NCBI GenBank assembly: GCA_009602725.1
Contig: WELB01000037.1
Location: 759,833-823,832, forward strand
Length of the DNA: 64,000 bases
Origin: Spirogloea muscicola
Lineage: Eukaryota > Streptophyta > Zygnematophyceae > Spirogloeales > Spirogloeaceae
Direction of reading: 5' to 3'
In this document: positions 23,359-37,816 of the stretch, in pieces
Layout: each line of letters starts with the position of its first letter
How positions within the stretch are numbered: the stretch's first letter is position 1
The notes under the pieces: generated by a model
Databases searched by the model: none
What the model was told of the DNA's origin: nothing
Seen by the model: the letters and a program-made list of their open reading frames with translations, nothing else
Translations under genes and position numbers: made by a program

Positions 23359-24180
23359 ATGACAGAAAGACTCGAAAGTTCTAAATGGAGTCTCTGCTTT
23401 TGCACAGGGTGTAACAAGACCTATGCATATCTAGGATTGGACAAAACGGGGAAATATACTGCCTCGTACGAGGGTACGCACACTGTAATTCACAAACGAG
23501 AGAAATCTGGAGAAGATTCAGAGACTACATGCCCCTTATGCTACTATATTACCAAGGGAAACGCTACAAAGTACGCAGATGCAGCAATAAGATACCGCGA
23601 TGTATTTTGCGCTACAAGAAGTGGCAGTATTGTAGATGGGAAATACGAATGCTCAATAAACCTAGATGAATGGTCAACAAGAAGTGTTGCCCTGCTGTCT
23701 AAAATGGTGAAAAATATAGCAAAATACGCGGAAAATCTTGACAACAACGTGCAACTCTCTAGCAAAGAAAAAAGCTTGCCATTTGTGCATAGTCGTGTAA
23801 TCCTAAACAACATATGTAATTTAGAGTTTTATGATAGCATAACAGGGGATAGGGTTCTTGTAAACAAAGATAAGATAATGCTTTCTGTGTGCGGAAAGGC
23901 AACGATGGGAGAGGGAGCTGAAGGAAAATTGGTATGCAAAATAAATGTAAGAAATCATGGCACATCTGACAACGAAAAGTTGCAGTGGATGCATGAGAGC
24001 ACACAAAATGCCCTGTTTGTAAAAGACATGCTAACTACGGACATCATCGGAGGCAGCACATTTAAGCTTGCTATCCCATATATAGACCATTTTTATAGGA
24101 TAATTGAGCCAATACTGTCTGATGCTATTAAAGCTCAAGAAATAGAGAATATTACTCAGTGCTTTGTGGAAATGTGTTAG
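23359..24180 (+). CDS. Viral-island protein with CxxC pairs, function unknown
   Basis: Intact single-exon ORF of 273 codons from ATG at 23359 to TAG at 24180, with A/T-ending codons. The N-terminal half has CTGC (near residue 16) and CPLC (near residue 53), a spacing that could bind one zinc. The second half contains GDRVLVNKDKIMLSVCGKAT and a predicted helical C-terminus rich in Ile. No family recognised. A TATAAAA-like stretch lies about 65 bases upstream (23293). It is the only complete ORF of the island, which suggests recent arrival or retained use. Confidence 0.7.
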   Translation: MTERLESSKWSLCFCTGCNKTYAYLGLDKTGKYTASYEGTHTVIHKREKSGEDSETTCPLCYYITKGNATKYADAAIRYRDVFCATRSGSIVDGKYECSINLDEWSTRSVALLSKMVKNIAKYAENLDNNVQLSSKEKSLPFVHSRVILNNICNLEFYDSITGDRVLVNKDKIMLSVCGKATMGEGAEGKLVCKINVRNHGTSDNEKLQWMHESTQNALFVKDMLTTDIIGGSTFKLAIPYIDHFYRIIEPILSDAIKAQEIENITQCFVEMC

Positions 24181-24512
24181 TAAATTGTTTAAAAAAATTT
24201 ACTAATAACTGGTGCAAACGCACTGAGTAAAAGTATGTCTGTAAAATACATGTAATTTCAAAATAAACACACTCAACAACTTTTGAGGCCACATTGCGCT
24301 AATTACTCTTCACCATGTACAGAATAATCCAATAAAACCAAAGCATAAGGTGTTGATAGCGTAGCCGACTTGTAGCTATGTATTATGCTGCGCTGAACGG
24401 CTACCCGCACCTTGCTTTTGGCAGCTTCAGGTCCTGCAAAAACTCAAGGTCAGCTTTGTTGTTAGCCATTTATGCACAGAATACCCGCTGTTATTATCTC
24501 ATCTCATGCTCA

Positions 24513-24541
24513 ATTTGAGAGAGTTGGCAACTCTCTCAAAT
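24513..24541. repeat. Near-perfect 14-bp palindrome
   Basis: ATTTGAGAGAGTTG (24513-24526), one central G, then the exact reverse complement 24528-24541. It shares the core GAGAGAGTTG with the inverted pair at 24996-25109. Confidence 0.9.
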
Positions 24542-24597
24542 CATAGGCATGCACAAGATAGAGACATATGATTAAGTTAAGGTGGTACCTAACAGAG

Positions 24598-24740
24598 AGT
24601 TATATCGATAAAGATGCTGTGCACAGGTGACCAGCTCTATATATTGTTTACAACTGTGCACAGGTGACCAGCTCTATATATTATTTACAACTGTGCACAG
24701 GCTGCGAGACAGTTATATCGATAAAGATGCTGTGCACAGG
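24598..24740 (+). repeat. Iteron cluster: 37-bp tandem repeats inside a 30-bp direct repeat
   Basis: A 37-bp unit beginning CTGTGCACAGGTGACCAGCT starts at 24617 and 24654, with a third partial copy at 24691. A 30-bp sequence beginning AGTTATATCGATAAAGATGC occurs at 24598-24627 and 24711-24740. The palindrome CTGTGCACAG occurs four times (24617, 24654, 24691, 24730). Such iterated palindromes are typical of replication origins or factor-binding arrays; here that is inference. Confidence 0.85.
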
Positions 24741-24781
24741 CTGTTGTCGGCATTGCCTATACCGGTGCCAACATAATCGCC

Positions 24782-24973
24782 ATGTATTTATCTGCGGTCG
24801 ACCATTACAAGCAGTGCTTCTGTGCTATACGCCGCTATCAAGCTCCTGCAATAATCGGCTGGAAGGATCTTAGAGAATACTGCAGTACGGGGTTATACGC
24901 ACTTATTGCGGTAATTGCAGATCATGCTTACTTTACACTGAGTTATGCTAAACACAGGAAACACGAAGTATAA
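24782..24973 (+). CDS. Small viral-island ORF with a hydrophobic segment
   Basis: 64 codons from ATG 24782 to TAA. The C-terminal half GLYALIAVIADHAYF could be a membrane helix. The frame is open a further 14 codons upstream into the iterons. No homology recognised; it may be the remnant of a longer gene. Confidence 0.35.
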   Translation: MYLSAVDHYKQCFCAIRRYQAPAIIGWKDLREYCSTGLYALIAVIADHAYFTLSYAKHRKHEV

Positions 24974-24995
24974 GTGTATAAAAATACCGAGATTG

Positions 24996-25109
24996 TCTGT
25001 GAGAGAGTTGAGAGAGTTGATAGAGCCCTTTTTACTCTTCCCAAATGCCAGTTCTAAAAAGACAGCCCTGTACATAAGTTCATATTGACTCTCTCAACTC
25101 TCTCACAGA
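24996..25109. repeat. 22-bp perfect inverted repeat
   Basis: TCTGTGAGAGAGTTGAGAGA begins the left arm (24996-25017). The right arm 25088-25109 is its exact reverse complement, with a 70-nt spacer. The same GAGAGAGTTG core forms the palindrome at 24513-24541. Confidence 0.9.
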
Positions 25110-25133
25110 TATAACAGAATTACCCTTATACTA

Positions 25134-25565
25134 CTATTTTCTACAGATCTTTATAAGCTGTTTTTGATTGGCACTATGGTGTCTCAAGGTTGTGGAATGC
25201 GCACGCCTGGTTGATGCTGACAGCCAAGGATCCGTCAGAAGCAAGCGTTTGTGCAGTCTATGCACCCATCGCACAACGAGTCTAAGAGGAGAAAAGGGAA
25301 GACAACTACTATGAACGCTCCGTAAAATACCCCTGTTACTACCCCAAACGTGCTCTCCCAACAGTCGGGTTGACTGCCCACCTCGGCATTCACAGCCGCC
25401 GGTATAGGTGCTGCCGCAGGCGCAGTTGTCGCCACTGCAGTTGCCGTCACAGCTGTAGCCGAAGGGGCATGAAGTCCACGGGCGCAGCTCAGCACCTCCT
25501 GGTCCATGCCGGTAAAAGGGTTCGTGGGACAGGAGGGCACGACAGCACTCACAAGCTACTACCAA
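25134..25565 (-). CDS. Possible small Cys-rich / membrane protein of the island (frame uncertain)
   Basis: Two overlapping minus frames look partly coding. One (25565-25134) is Cys-rich: CPFGYSCDGNCSGDNCACGS. The other (25552-25235) ends in a clear hydrophobic segment VVTGVFYGAFIVVVFPFLLL followed by CDGCIDCTNAC. Cys-rich ectodomain plus membrane anchor would make one sensible protein if a frameshift or short intron lies near 25370. Not recognised. Confidence 0.3.
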   Translation of the reverse strand: MVVACECCRALLSHEPFYRHGPGGAELRPWTSCPFGYSCDGNCSGDNCACGSTYTGGCECRGGQSTRLLGEHVWGSNRGILRSVHSSCLPFSPLRLVVRWVHRLHKRLLLTDPWLSASTRRAHSTTLRHHSANQKQLIKICRK

Positions 25566-25720
25566 TCTAGGATATTGTCTCTTATAAGGATGACAGGTCC
25601 TGTACAGCTAGGTATCATATTGTGTCCCTCCATGCGCTCCTTCTGGTTGCGGAGATCTCATAATATGCTGTGGCTTACCATACTGCAAGAGAGACATGAC
25701 ACCAGGTACCTGTTCTGCGG

Positions 25721-25765
25721 ATCCTTCAAACTTACTAGGACCATGCGTATGTAAGTTTGAAGGAT
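25721..25765. repeat. Perfect 15-bp hairpin, 15-nt loop
   Basis: ATCCTTCAAACTTAC (25721-25735) pairs exactly with 25751-25765. It could be a 3'-end structure for the minus-strand frame or a recombination site. Confidence 0.9.
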
Positions 25766-26113
25766 TGCACAAATATAAGTGCAAGTCTCTCTTTGGCTTC
25801 TCTGTTTGGTGTGATTCTCCTTAAAAGAATCATGGCCTTCTGATTGTACCGCGTATGGCCTCCACTGAAGCGACTGGGGCGGAAGGCGTAGCGTATGCTC
25901 TCAGTGGTACCCCCCTACCCCCTCTCTTATACGACTTCCTACACCCTCTAACTCATGTACTCATATTATAAATTTAGTCACAACTATCAGAAAATAGAGA
26001 ATAAATGACAATAAATAGATAGTGCTATACAGATTATGTGCTGTACTCAAGCGTACTCATCGTACTCAAATTGAGTATTTTAGCGCTGTAAAACAGCGAG
26101 TAACATACGGGCG

Positions 26114-26565
26114 ATGGATAAGGACTTCGAATTCATCCGCTCGTTTTGTCCAAGGTTTGTCCCGTGCCACGTACAGTTAGACTCTCACAAGAGCAAGCAC
26201 AAGAAGGTGCCCGCAATATCTGGGTGGACTAGCATAACGCCAGAGCAGTCTCAGGAGATCATATCAAGGAAGGAGTATGCAGGGCACAAGTACTTCATAT
26301 TCCTTACAGGCGATGGCACAGGGCTATTCGTTGTGGACATAGACCGTAAAGATAGCAACCGGCCTGATCATATAGACAAGATCGACGGTGTAGAAGCATT
26401 CGAGATGTGGTGCGGGCCGATAGGAAACCCAGATACCTTTACATCAAGGACAATAGGTGGGGGCTATCACAAGGTCTACAAGCTGACAGACGAGCTCGCA
26501 GAGAGCATAAAGAGCGGGCAACTAGTACCGAATGTACTGTGCGAGATACTGTACAACGGCAAGCC
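26114..26565 (+). pseudogene. Truncated archaeo-eukaryotic primase (N-terminal domain of viral primase-helicase)
   Basis: From ATG 26114 the first about 150 codons form the N-terminal AEP domain used in D5-type primase-helicases of large DNA viruses and polinton-like viruses. Visible motifs: ISGWTSITPEQSQEI, FLTGDGTGLFVVDIDRKD with the hhhDhD metal-binding motif I, DGVEAFEMWCG, and TIGGGYHKVYKL with the sxH-type motif II. At about 26565 (after CEILYNGK) the frame continues to 26935 only through GC-rich sequence and an antisense-like reading of a retrotransposon fragment, so the helicase part is missing. Upstream at about 26064-26100 are two short palindromes, one of them TACTCAAATTGAGTA. Confidence 0.85.
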
Positions 26566-26800
26566 GGCCCGTCCGCCAGGCTGGCGCCCTGCCGGCCCCG
26601 CCGCGTCGGGGCGGCACCGCCCAGGGCGGGTGTCGCCTGGCCCGGCTGCAACCGTGGCCTTCCCGTCAACCCCCAAACCACAACCCCAAACCCGGGCTTG
26701 CCAAAACCCCGGCCCGAACCCCAACCCCTCGGTCCAGCATCGACGCACACCACTGGCCATGCAGCGGGCAGCGCAGACCAAAGCAGCTGCAGCATCACAT

Positions 26801-27192
26801 CCACTACCCCCACTGCGATCAGCTCCTGCCAGCTGCAGTCGATATCTTTGGTTGTTTAGGTCCTCCTGTCCACACTCTCCTTCAGAATACAGCCAATCTA
26901 GGCTATGCACGTCGCGCAGATGTGCTTCCGGCTGAGATGGGCTTGCCAGCTGCACATATGTCGTTCTTGCGACGTCGAGAGTAGGCCTGCTCACGCTCAT
27001 GCTTTGCATCCGAGCTCTGGTTGTGGCAGAAGGGCTTCGGAATTGCCATCTAGTATTCAGACATCGATTAGCGACCTTTATGTGTAGACCCGTGGTCACT
27101 GAGCGGGTCAATATGGAGTATGTGATGTACGTCATCAGTTGTGCTTGCCTTTGTGCTTAGCCATTTTGGCCTTCGAGTATTTCAAATACACG
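26801..27192 (+). mobile_element. Retrotransposon 3' fragment, family A, at the viral junction
   Basis: Starts CTGCGATCAGCTCCTGCCAG (frame HCDQLLPAAVDIFGCLG) and runs through PAEMGLPAAHMSFLR to the 3' end TTTCAAATACACG. It is more diverged than the other family-A copies. The GC-rich 26565-26800 stretch between the primase and this copy is unassigned. Confidence 0.8.
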
Positions 27193-27999
27193 ACAATTCC
27201 ATTCTCTTGGAGCAGAGCGCTTCGTGCTTGTGACCACTTGAGTCGCTGTGTACATCAGCACTTTTCTGGCCCCTTCTAATTGTGTTCGACTCTCTTTTCC
27301 GGGCTGGCCAATACAGCCATCGCCCTCTACTGGAAGAGTCTAATTTTCGTCGTGGTTCGCTCGACCAGCAAGTAGGTGCTCGTCCGCGCAGGACGGCGGC
27401 CGAAGGGCCAGCCCCGAAAACTCTGGACGTGCGGCTGCTAGGAAGCCCCGACGAGAGAGGCCAACCCCCCCGGGAAGGAGCATCTTCTCTCCTGCGCGCT
27501 CCATGCTAGCTTCAAACCTAAACCCAAAAGCCCTAAGTCCAATTTCCGGGCTGGCTGCTGCTCAGAGCCATCACCCCTTCAGTGTCTGTCGTCAGTCCAC
27601 GGCGTGCAAGCTGCCCGACTGAGAGGCTGCACTCGGCACGCGGTGCGCCTCCTGCGGCACCCGCAGCTCCTCCAAGTCGCCCACCACCACCTGTGCCCAA
27701 GCGCAGCGCCGTGCTGGCCTCAGCTGACGCTGCCCGCCTGGCTCCACTAGTAGTGCACCCCTTCAGCCCCACTGCCCACAGCATGGGCCCAGAGTGGAAG
27801 GCAGCATTCCAAAAGCACACGACATTACGAAGCACTGCAGCCTTGCGACATGTCCCGCCGGACAAAGGGCAGTCATGAGTCTGGAAAACGCGCTATGTAC
27901 GACACCGCTCGCTATGCAAGCATACAGGACAGTGCTTCACACGTTGATCACGGCAGTCGTCCAACGGGGCCAGCGAAGAAGCTCACAAAACCCCGGGAC
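27193..27999. other. Tail modules and unassigned sequence
   Basis: About 27285-27420 holds degraded hairpin modules (CCGGGCTGGCCAATACAGCC). 27420-27999 has overlapping open frames on both strands rich in Pro/Ala but no recognisable product. DNAJC11 ends at 28000. Confidence 0.4.
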
Positions 28000-30900
28000 T
28001 CAGCAGCTCACAAATTTTGGGAGAGTGGCCACGAGCAGGCGCAGGGGGCAGTGCATGACCTGGTGCGGTTGCCCTTGCCATGTATATCGCACGCGCAACC
28101 GTTTCTCCTCGCCTGGGCAGGGGTCGCAGAAGCCCATCAAACCAGCCTTTCGCGTCCCAGCATGCAGCTGCGCTCCATGCCAAGTTTGCCGAAGGTCTTT
28201 CAGTGGCTGGTAGCTTCAGATAGCATGTTCAGATAGCAGTAAGATCTCCTCAAATATCCTCTCACATGATAGATCCGACATAAAGCAAGAGTCCTGGCTC
28301 GTGTCAATGCATCTGCAGGCTGGGCGAGCAGGGCTCGAGATACCACGGACCAGCAGAAACCCGGCGTCATCGACCAAGAACTGAAGAGGGGTCCGCACAT
28401 CGAGGTAAGGTGGTGGAAGGTCCCCAGCTGCGCCGCCATTCTCCTCCAGCCGGTCCTCAGCCTGCAATGCTTCTGGCTGGCCCCCAGGCACACACCTGCC
28501 GTTCGACAGGCCAGGAGGCTGCAGATTACCATAGACAGCCGATGTGATCACGACGCCGCCCTTCTCCAGCTCCTTCCGCTGCTTACGGGCGGCGACTGGC
28601 GCCATGAGGCTCTGCGCCTCCAGCGCCGTGGCCCTCGCCCGACTAACCTGCTCGACTTAGGGTGCACAGTCAGCAAGTACAGGCTCGTTAAGCTGACCTG
28701 CTCGAACGAGGGCGCAGGTTGAGCAACTCGAGCAGATCAAGATGGCTGGTACAGAAGCTACCATACAGCAGGGAGAGGGAGCACATCCTTGCAGCTTGCA
28801 TGAGCGGACCTCACCACCAGAATGTCAACCCTCAAACTTGACGAAGCTTGGGTCTATGCCGGCAAGCGAAATGGGGCAAACCTTGACAGCATTGGCTTTC
28901 CGGTGTTCAAAGGTCTTCCGCCGGCTCCGCTCGAGCGAGAAGGGCTTCAGCACGAATTGCTGCACTCAAGAGCGGTGGCACAAGTTACAGCCCCCAAGCA
29001 TACATCGCTGATTGGATCAACAGAATGCTTGGAGGCCATTGCCTGGGCGGCAGCATTGTCTTCGTTAGTGCATGTCTTACACGGTGCACCGACTGCCTAG
29101 ATCTGCATTGCTCAATGTAGCTAAGGAGGGGGGTGGGACCGTTGATTGCTTGACCTTCAAAAGGAAGTAGAGGGAGGAAGGCAAAATGAATGCTCCTAGC
29201 AGCACCATGGGCCTCAGCGTCGAAGACAAGAGGATCTGCACCACACCATAATGCTTGAAGGACGCGCTGAAGGGGCTTGGCACTGATGCTATCCTCTATG
29301 ATTCTACGGAAAAGCTGAGCATGGTCTCTTCTGCAGCTTCTGAAGAAGGCCAGATAGCCAACACTAGGGCACACAGTCAAGGGAAGGTAAGCTTCAGATT
29401 GACCAATTGCACGGCTATGATGGAAGATGCAGCCAAACGTGTAGTATAGGATTGTTAATCAGTCTCACTGGAAAGACGAACTTCTGTCCCCCTCTGGTGT
29501 ATCGCGCTTTCCAAAGAATTCCCTGCAATAAGTCAATAAGACATAGAAATTGGACATTCTTCTGTTGGTGTGTATTGACTCCTCAAATCTCATGACCCCC
29601 ACCCCCCCCGCCCCCCCCTCAACATAGGACGTGTCACAAAGCAAGCAATCTTCTTGTACCTGGATGCCAACAATGCAGTACAGTCCCGCTGTACTATTCC
29701 CGCTGATCCGCCTGCTACCGCCAACTTCCACATCTATTCCATTGCTGCCAGCACGGGGTAAAGACTGGGCACTGTCAGAGTCGAGCATCGCGGGTCGATG
29801 TCAAATCGTGAGGCCACTGCAGGTGTCCTTCAAAACTAGCGTACTAACAAAGAACAACAGCTTGCACGTTTGGTGGAATATTTACAAGCCAGTCCTTGCC
29901 AGGTGATGATTCACGTCATGCATGTGATTGACACTTAACGCTTCATAAAGCCTAAGACTACATCTGAGCCTTGATGTTTTCAAGAGGAAATTGCACCACA
30001 GCAGTACCTCTCAAAGGAGCTGCTGATAGAGAGGGCAAACAGGTGCAAGGAAGGAAGGTATACTTGATGGGATACCTTCCAAACTTGCCCACTACATGGC
30101 CAGAAGATGCTGCCGAAAATTGGCGATTGACTTGAGCAGACAGGCCAAAAGTGGTCATCCCAACCTGTGGCATAATTGCATCACTAGAAGACTCATCAGC
30201 TGAACTGCAACAGGCGGACACTCTGCTGCACTGTCAAGTATCAACCTGCTGAGAAGACATGCCCAGACATACGCATAGCTTCCCTGTCATATCTAATACT
30301 CCTGACAATGCAAGTGCATCCAAGCACACAACCAGGTAAGCTCACCCCTCTGACCACTGTTCTCAGCACACCAGCTGACTGACAGAAAGTTATGAATATC
30401 ACACCTTCAGATCCCCTGCAACACTAAATTTGCGACCATTGTGCTGCCAGCCAATCCCCACGCTGCTGTCAGCCCCACAGGTCAGGTTGATCTGCACATT
30501 CAGCAGCGGTTTGAGCAAATCAGCCCATACATACTTATTGTTGGGGTGCTCAGCTCCCCAGTCATTAAACAGCACAAAGCCATCCTAGAGTCTTCATGGC
30601 TGAAAGCACTCCCCAGCTCAGTAGAAAACGTACATTCCCATTGGTTGCAGAGGAGAGCTGCCGTGTCCACTGGTTTGTGAGCCCTAGCCCTCCTGTTTGC
30701 AGATTGTATGTCAACCCCAGGGTGCCAGTGGAGTGTGACGACAATTGCCTGCACCAAACTTGGGACAGGCAAAGTGTCAGCAGCAGAGCTCTTTGATGCA
30801 GTCAACAGGAAAACCCATGATATCTAGAAGGACGACTGATGACAAGCGCATTCAACGCCCACTTGCAGGGATGCAACCACTTCCATGACCTTGTGTAAGC

Positions 30901-31588
30901 AAACACTGCTGGTCATGCTTGGACGCATGCCTTTTCTCTATCTTGCACTCAAGACTAGCTTTGCACAGTGTGTAAATAGGGCATGGGACGTCCTATATAG
31001 AGCACAAGAGTGCATGAGTCAAGTCCTTGCACTGGGAGTGCAGGCAACCAGAAGGGGTCCCAGACATGCCTGGAGGTCTGGAAGCCAATGAGTGAGCGCA
31101 TGCCGGCTGTCGCAAGGACCTCCCATGATGCCTGTGGTGAGAGCTGGCGGCGGAAGACGGTCATAAGCGTGCCACCGCCGAGGCTGCGCTTGGCCACTAC
31201 TGTGCCGCCAAGCACAAGCAGGTCACGCTCCCCAGTCTGCGCCTGCACCTGTGTGCTCATCACCATCCTGCAACAAGAGGGGACACAGGTGATATGTGGC
31301 GATCAACTTTTCAAGCTGCTGACAGTGACTGGATGCTGCTGACAGTGAGCAAATGAACCCTCAGGCGGAGCCCATTGGCGAAATAACTTAGGTAGTGCTA
31401 GCTCCACTACAATCGCGTGTGTACATCTGGACGATTGTGGTCAATCGACTCGGATCTCATTGCCAAAGTCCCTTGACTATGACTGCTTCGGCCTTTTTCT
31501 CTAAACTTCCAATACTGAGCCATTGGTTGCATACGTACCATCCCAAAACTTGACCCAGAACCTGATTCTTAAACCCTGACCCCTAGTC

Positions 31589-31632
<44 letters not shown>

Positions 31633-32383
31633 AGACCGCAACTTCATGCTGACTGACTGGCCAAAGTGTGGTCAGACCTGGGGCGTCCACTCCCACTGCC
31701 CAGCAACAGCCAGACTTGCACGAGAGAGCCAGCTTGGCAGCAGGAGCTAGCCTTGGTGGCTCACCCGGTGATCTTGGGGCCAGCGGAGAGGCCGCGCAGC
31801 ATGTCCTCGAGCGTGAGGGAGGTGAGGAGGGAGCCGGAGTGGTTGACGCGCGCGGCGTGACGGCGCTCCCTGGCCTGCCGCGTGAGCCGCGCCAGCTCCT
31901 CGCCGATCTCCTCGCGCGTCCGCAGGCGCGGCCCCAGCTCCACGCCCGCCGCCAGGCCCTCCCACCCGTACACGTCGTACACCTGGCGCCGCGCCGGGTC
32001 GCTTAGCACCTCGTACGCCTCGCGGATGCGCTGGAAGTTGTGCTTCGCCACCTCCTGCATCTGTTGCCGTCGTGCAGCAGCCGGCCTTTGATAAACCTCA
32101 GTGCGGGGGACGGCAGTGGGATTAATATTGCCGGATGAACCTCAGTGCCAAGGTATGGCAGGGCTTGGCGGTGGCGTTAATGCTGCAGGGCTCAAGTGCG
32201 CACCTGCGGCGTGAGGTACTTGTCGGGGTGGTACGTCTGCGCCCAGCGGCGGTACGCGCGCTTGAGGTCGTCGTCGGAGGCGTCCCGCGGGACGTGCAGG
32301 AGCGCGTACGGGTCCGACTCGCGCAGGCCCGCCTTGCCGCCGCCGCCGCCGTCGCCGTCGGGGCCGTCCTCCTCCGACGCCAT
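28000..32383 (-). CDS. DNAJC11: DnaJ homolog DNAJC11 / OWL1-type
   Basis: Twelve minus-strand exons agree in phase: 32383-32204, 32060-31765, 31267-31070, 30748-30634, 30491-30405, 30164-30076, 29744-29660, 29522-29469, 29235-29155, 28959-28882, 28647-28351 and 28167-28000, about 575 residues. The J domain (residues 20-85) reads [20 protein letters not shown], with HPDK and [18 protein letters not shown]. The central beta-rich domain has [24 protein letters not shown] and [20 protein letters not shown] hydrophobic segment [19 protein letters not shown] follows. The C-terminal DUF3395 region ends [15 protein letters not shown] then [17 protein letters not shown]11 acts at mitochondria in cristae organisation; the plant OWL1 form is linked to light signalling. 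The exon 3/4 intron uses a GC donor (31069-31068). Intron 2 contains 41 consecutive C. Confidence 0.95.
31590..31630. repeat. 41-C homopolymer in DNAJC11 intron 2
   Basis: 41 consecutive C bounded by TAGTCT on the left and GGAGAC on the right, so the flanks are themselves complementary (GTCTCC / GGAGAC). It may be a true G-quadruplex-forming tract or an assembly artefact. Confidence 0.9.
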
Positions 32384-36871
<4,488 letters not shown>

Positions 36872-37816
36872 ATGTAAGCTACAAACGAAGCATGTCGGGC
36901 TACCAATTTTTGGGGTCTTATTCCTCCTGCCGTGCTGCGTGGGCAGCGCTGCCAACACCTGGTGTGGAGATTGAGAACTACTGGAGGCACCTGAGAGAAG
37001 CTCGGAGATTGGTCAGCTGTGGAGCCTGCCTGCAATCGTAAAGTCTGCCTGTCACTGCAGCAGATATGGGCCAAGTCCAGTAATATAGAGTGCCAGTGGC
37101 GGAGGATGAGGTACTCGAAGCAGGAGCCGTGTAGCGGTGTCCTTCATACGTCGAGGCGACACAAATGCCAAGAGGTGGCCCTAGTCAGAGCCGATGCTTC
37201 GGCTCACGCACGTATGCCCGCTGGCCTGAGGGGCTACTCTGTGGGCTGTCGTCCTCCCGCATGGCCTGCGTGACGCAAGTGGAGAAGGTGGAGAAGGCGC
37301 GCGATGCACATGCAATCGAAGGGAGACCCAAGCCAGTATCTAGACTGTAAGAAAAACATGAACATCAGTCACGTCTCTGATAGGGGTGGTCTCGACGTTG
37401 TGCGAGGCCGCGTGGGGGCGTTTCAGCGGCCAGCCCAACACTTAGCAAGGGCCTGACCCATGGCAATTACCCAATCTCAAAGCCCAAACCCTGGAGACAG
37501 GGCCCTGCGCCTCGACCTCCTGCCGCCGCCGAGTGCCGCCGGCGTGCAAGCGGGGCGGGGCGCCGGAGCGGCGGCGGGGCCAGCGACTGCCTTGAGGGGC
37601 TCGGGGCTTTGGGTTGGTGTCGGACTGGGACCCCTGCCGCGCCACACCCGCCCACCACCGCCGCGCGCCCCCGTGAGACAGAACCCCTGTGTGGAAGAGC
37701 TTCACCGGCGTCCACTGCCCGCTGCCTTGCGCGACTACTCCAATGCTCGATAGAAGCGGCAGCCATTAGCGGGCTGTCCGGCTCTCGCTCGCTCGCCTGT
37801 GGAGGCGCGGCACACG
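36872..37816. other. Intergenic, no gene recognised
   Basis: Unique sequence. One degraded module (GCGGCCAGCCCAACAC) lies near 37430, and a GC-rich block at 37490-37700 just upstream of the next start is probably its promoter/5' UTR. Confidence 0.4.

Larger units (their letters stand above)
22640..26565. other. AT-rich endogenous viral element (large dsDNA or polinton-like virus)
   Basis: From about 22640 to 26565 the composition turns AT-rich and intronless, unlike the host DNA on both sides. It holds a truncated AEP primase, a 273-codon ORF with two CxxC pairs, decayed ORFs, tandem iterons and several perfect inverted repeats. The right edge is sharp: at about 26565 the primase frame runs into very GC-rich sequence and then a retrotransposon tail. 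The left edge is vague (22200-22650). A DNA virus or polinton-like origin rests on the primase, so the exact virus group is unknown. Confidence 0.75.

Noticed and set aside
24598-24740. CRISPR-like array
   Set aside because: Only two to three units, no regular unique spacers, eukaryotic/viral context.
26566-26935. Continuation of the primase ORF to 26935
   Set aside because: After about 26565 it is GC-rich, Pro/Arg low complexity and then an off-frame reading of a retrotransposon fragment.
27512-27540. CCTAAACCC-like bases as a second telomeric tract
   Set aside because: Only one imperfect unit, not a repeated array.
30500-30610. Open minus frame [17 protein letters not shown] as a DNAJC11 exon
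   Set aside because: The phase-matched exons 30748-30634 and 30491-30405 join directly to give the conserved NGN-INLTCG sequence, so this stretch is intronic.
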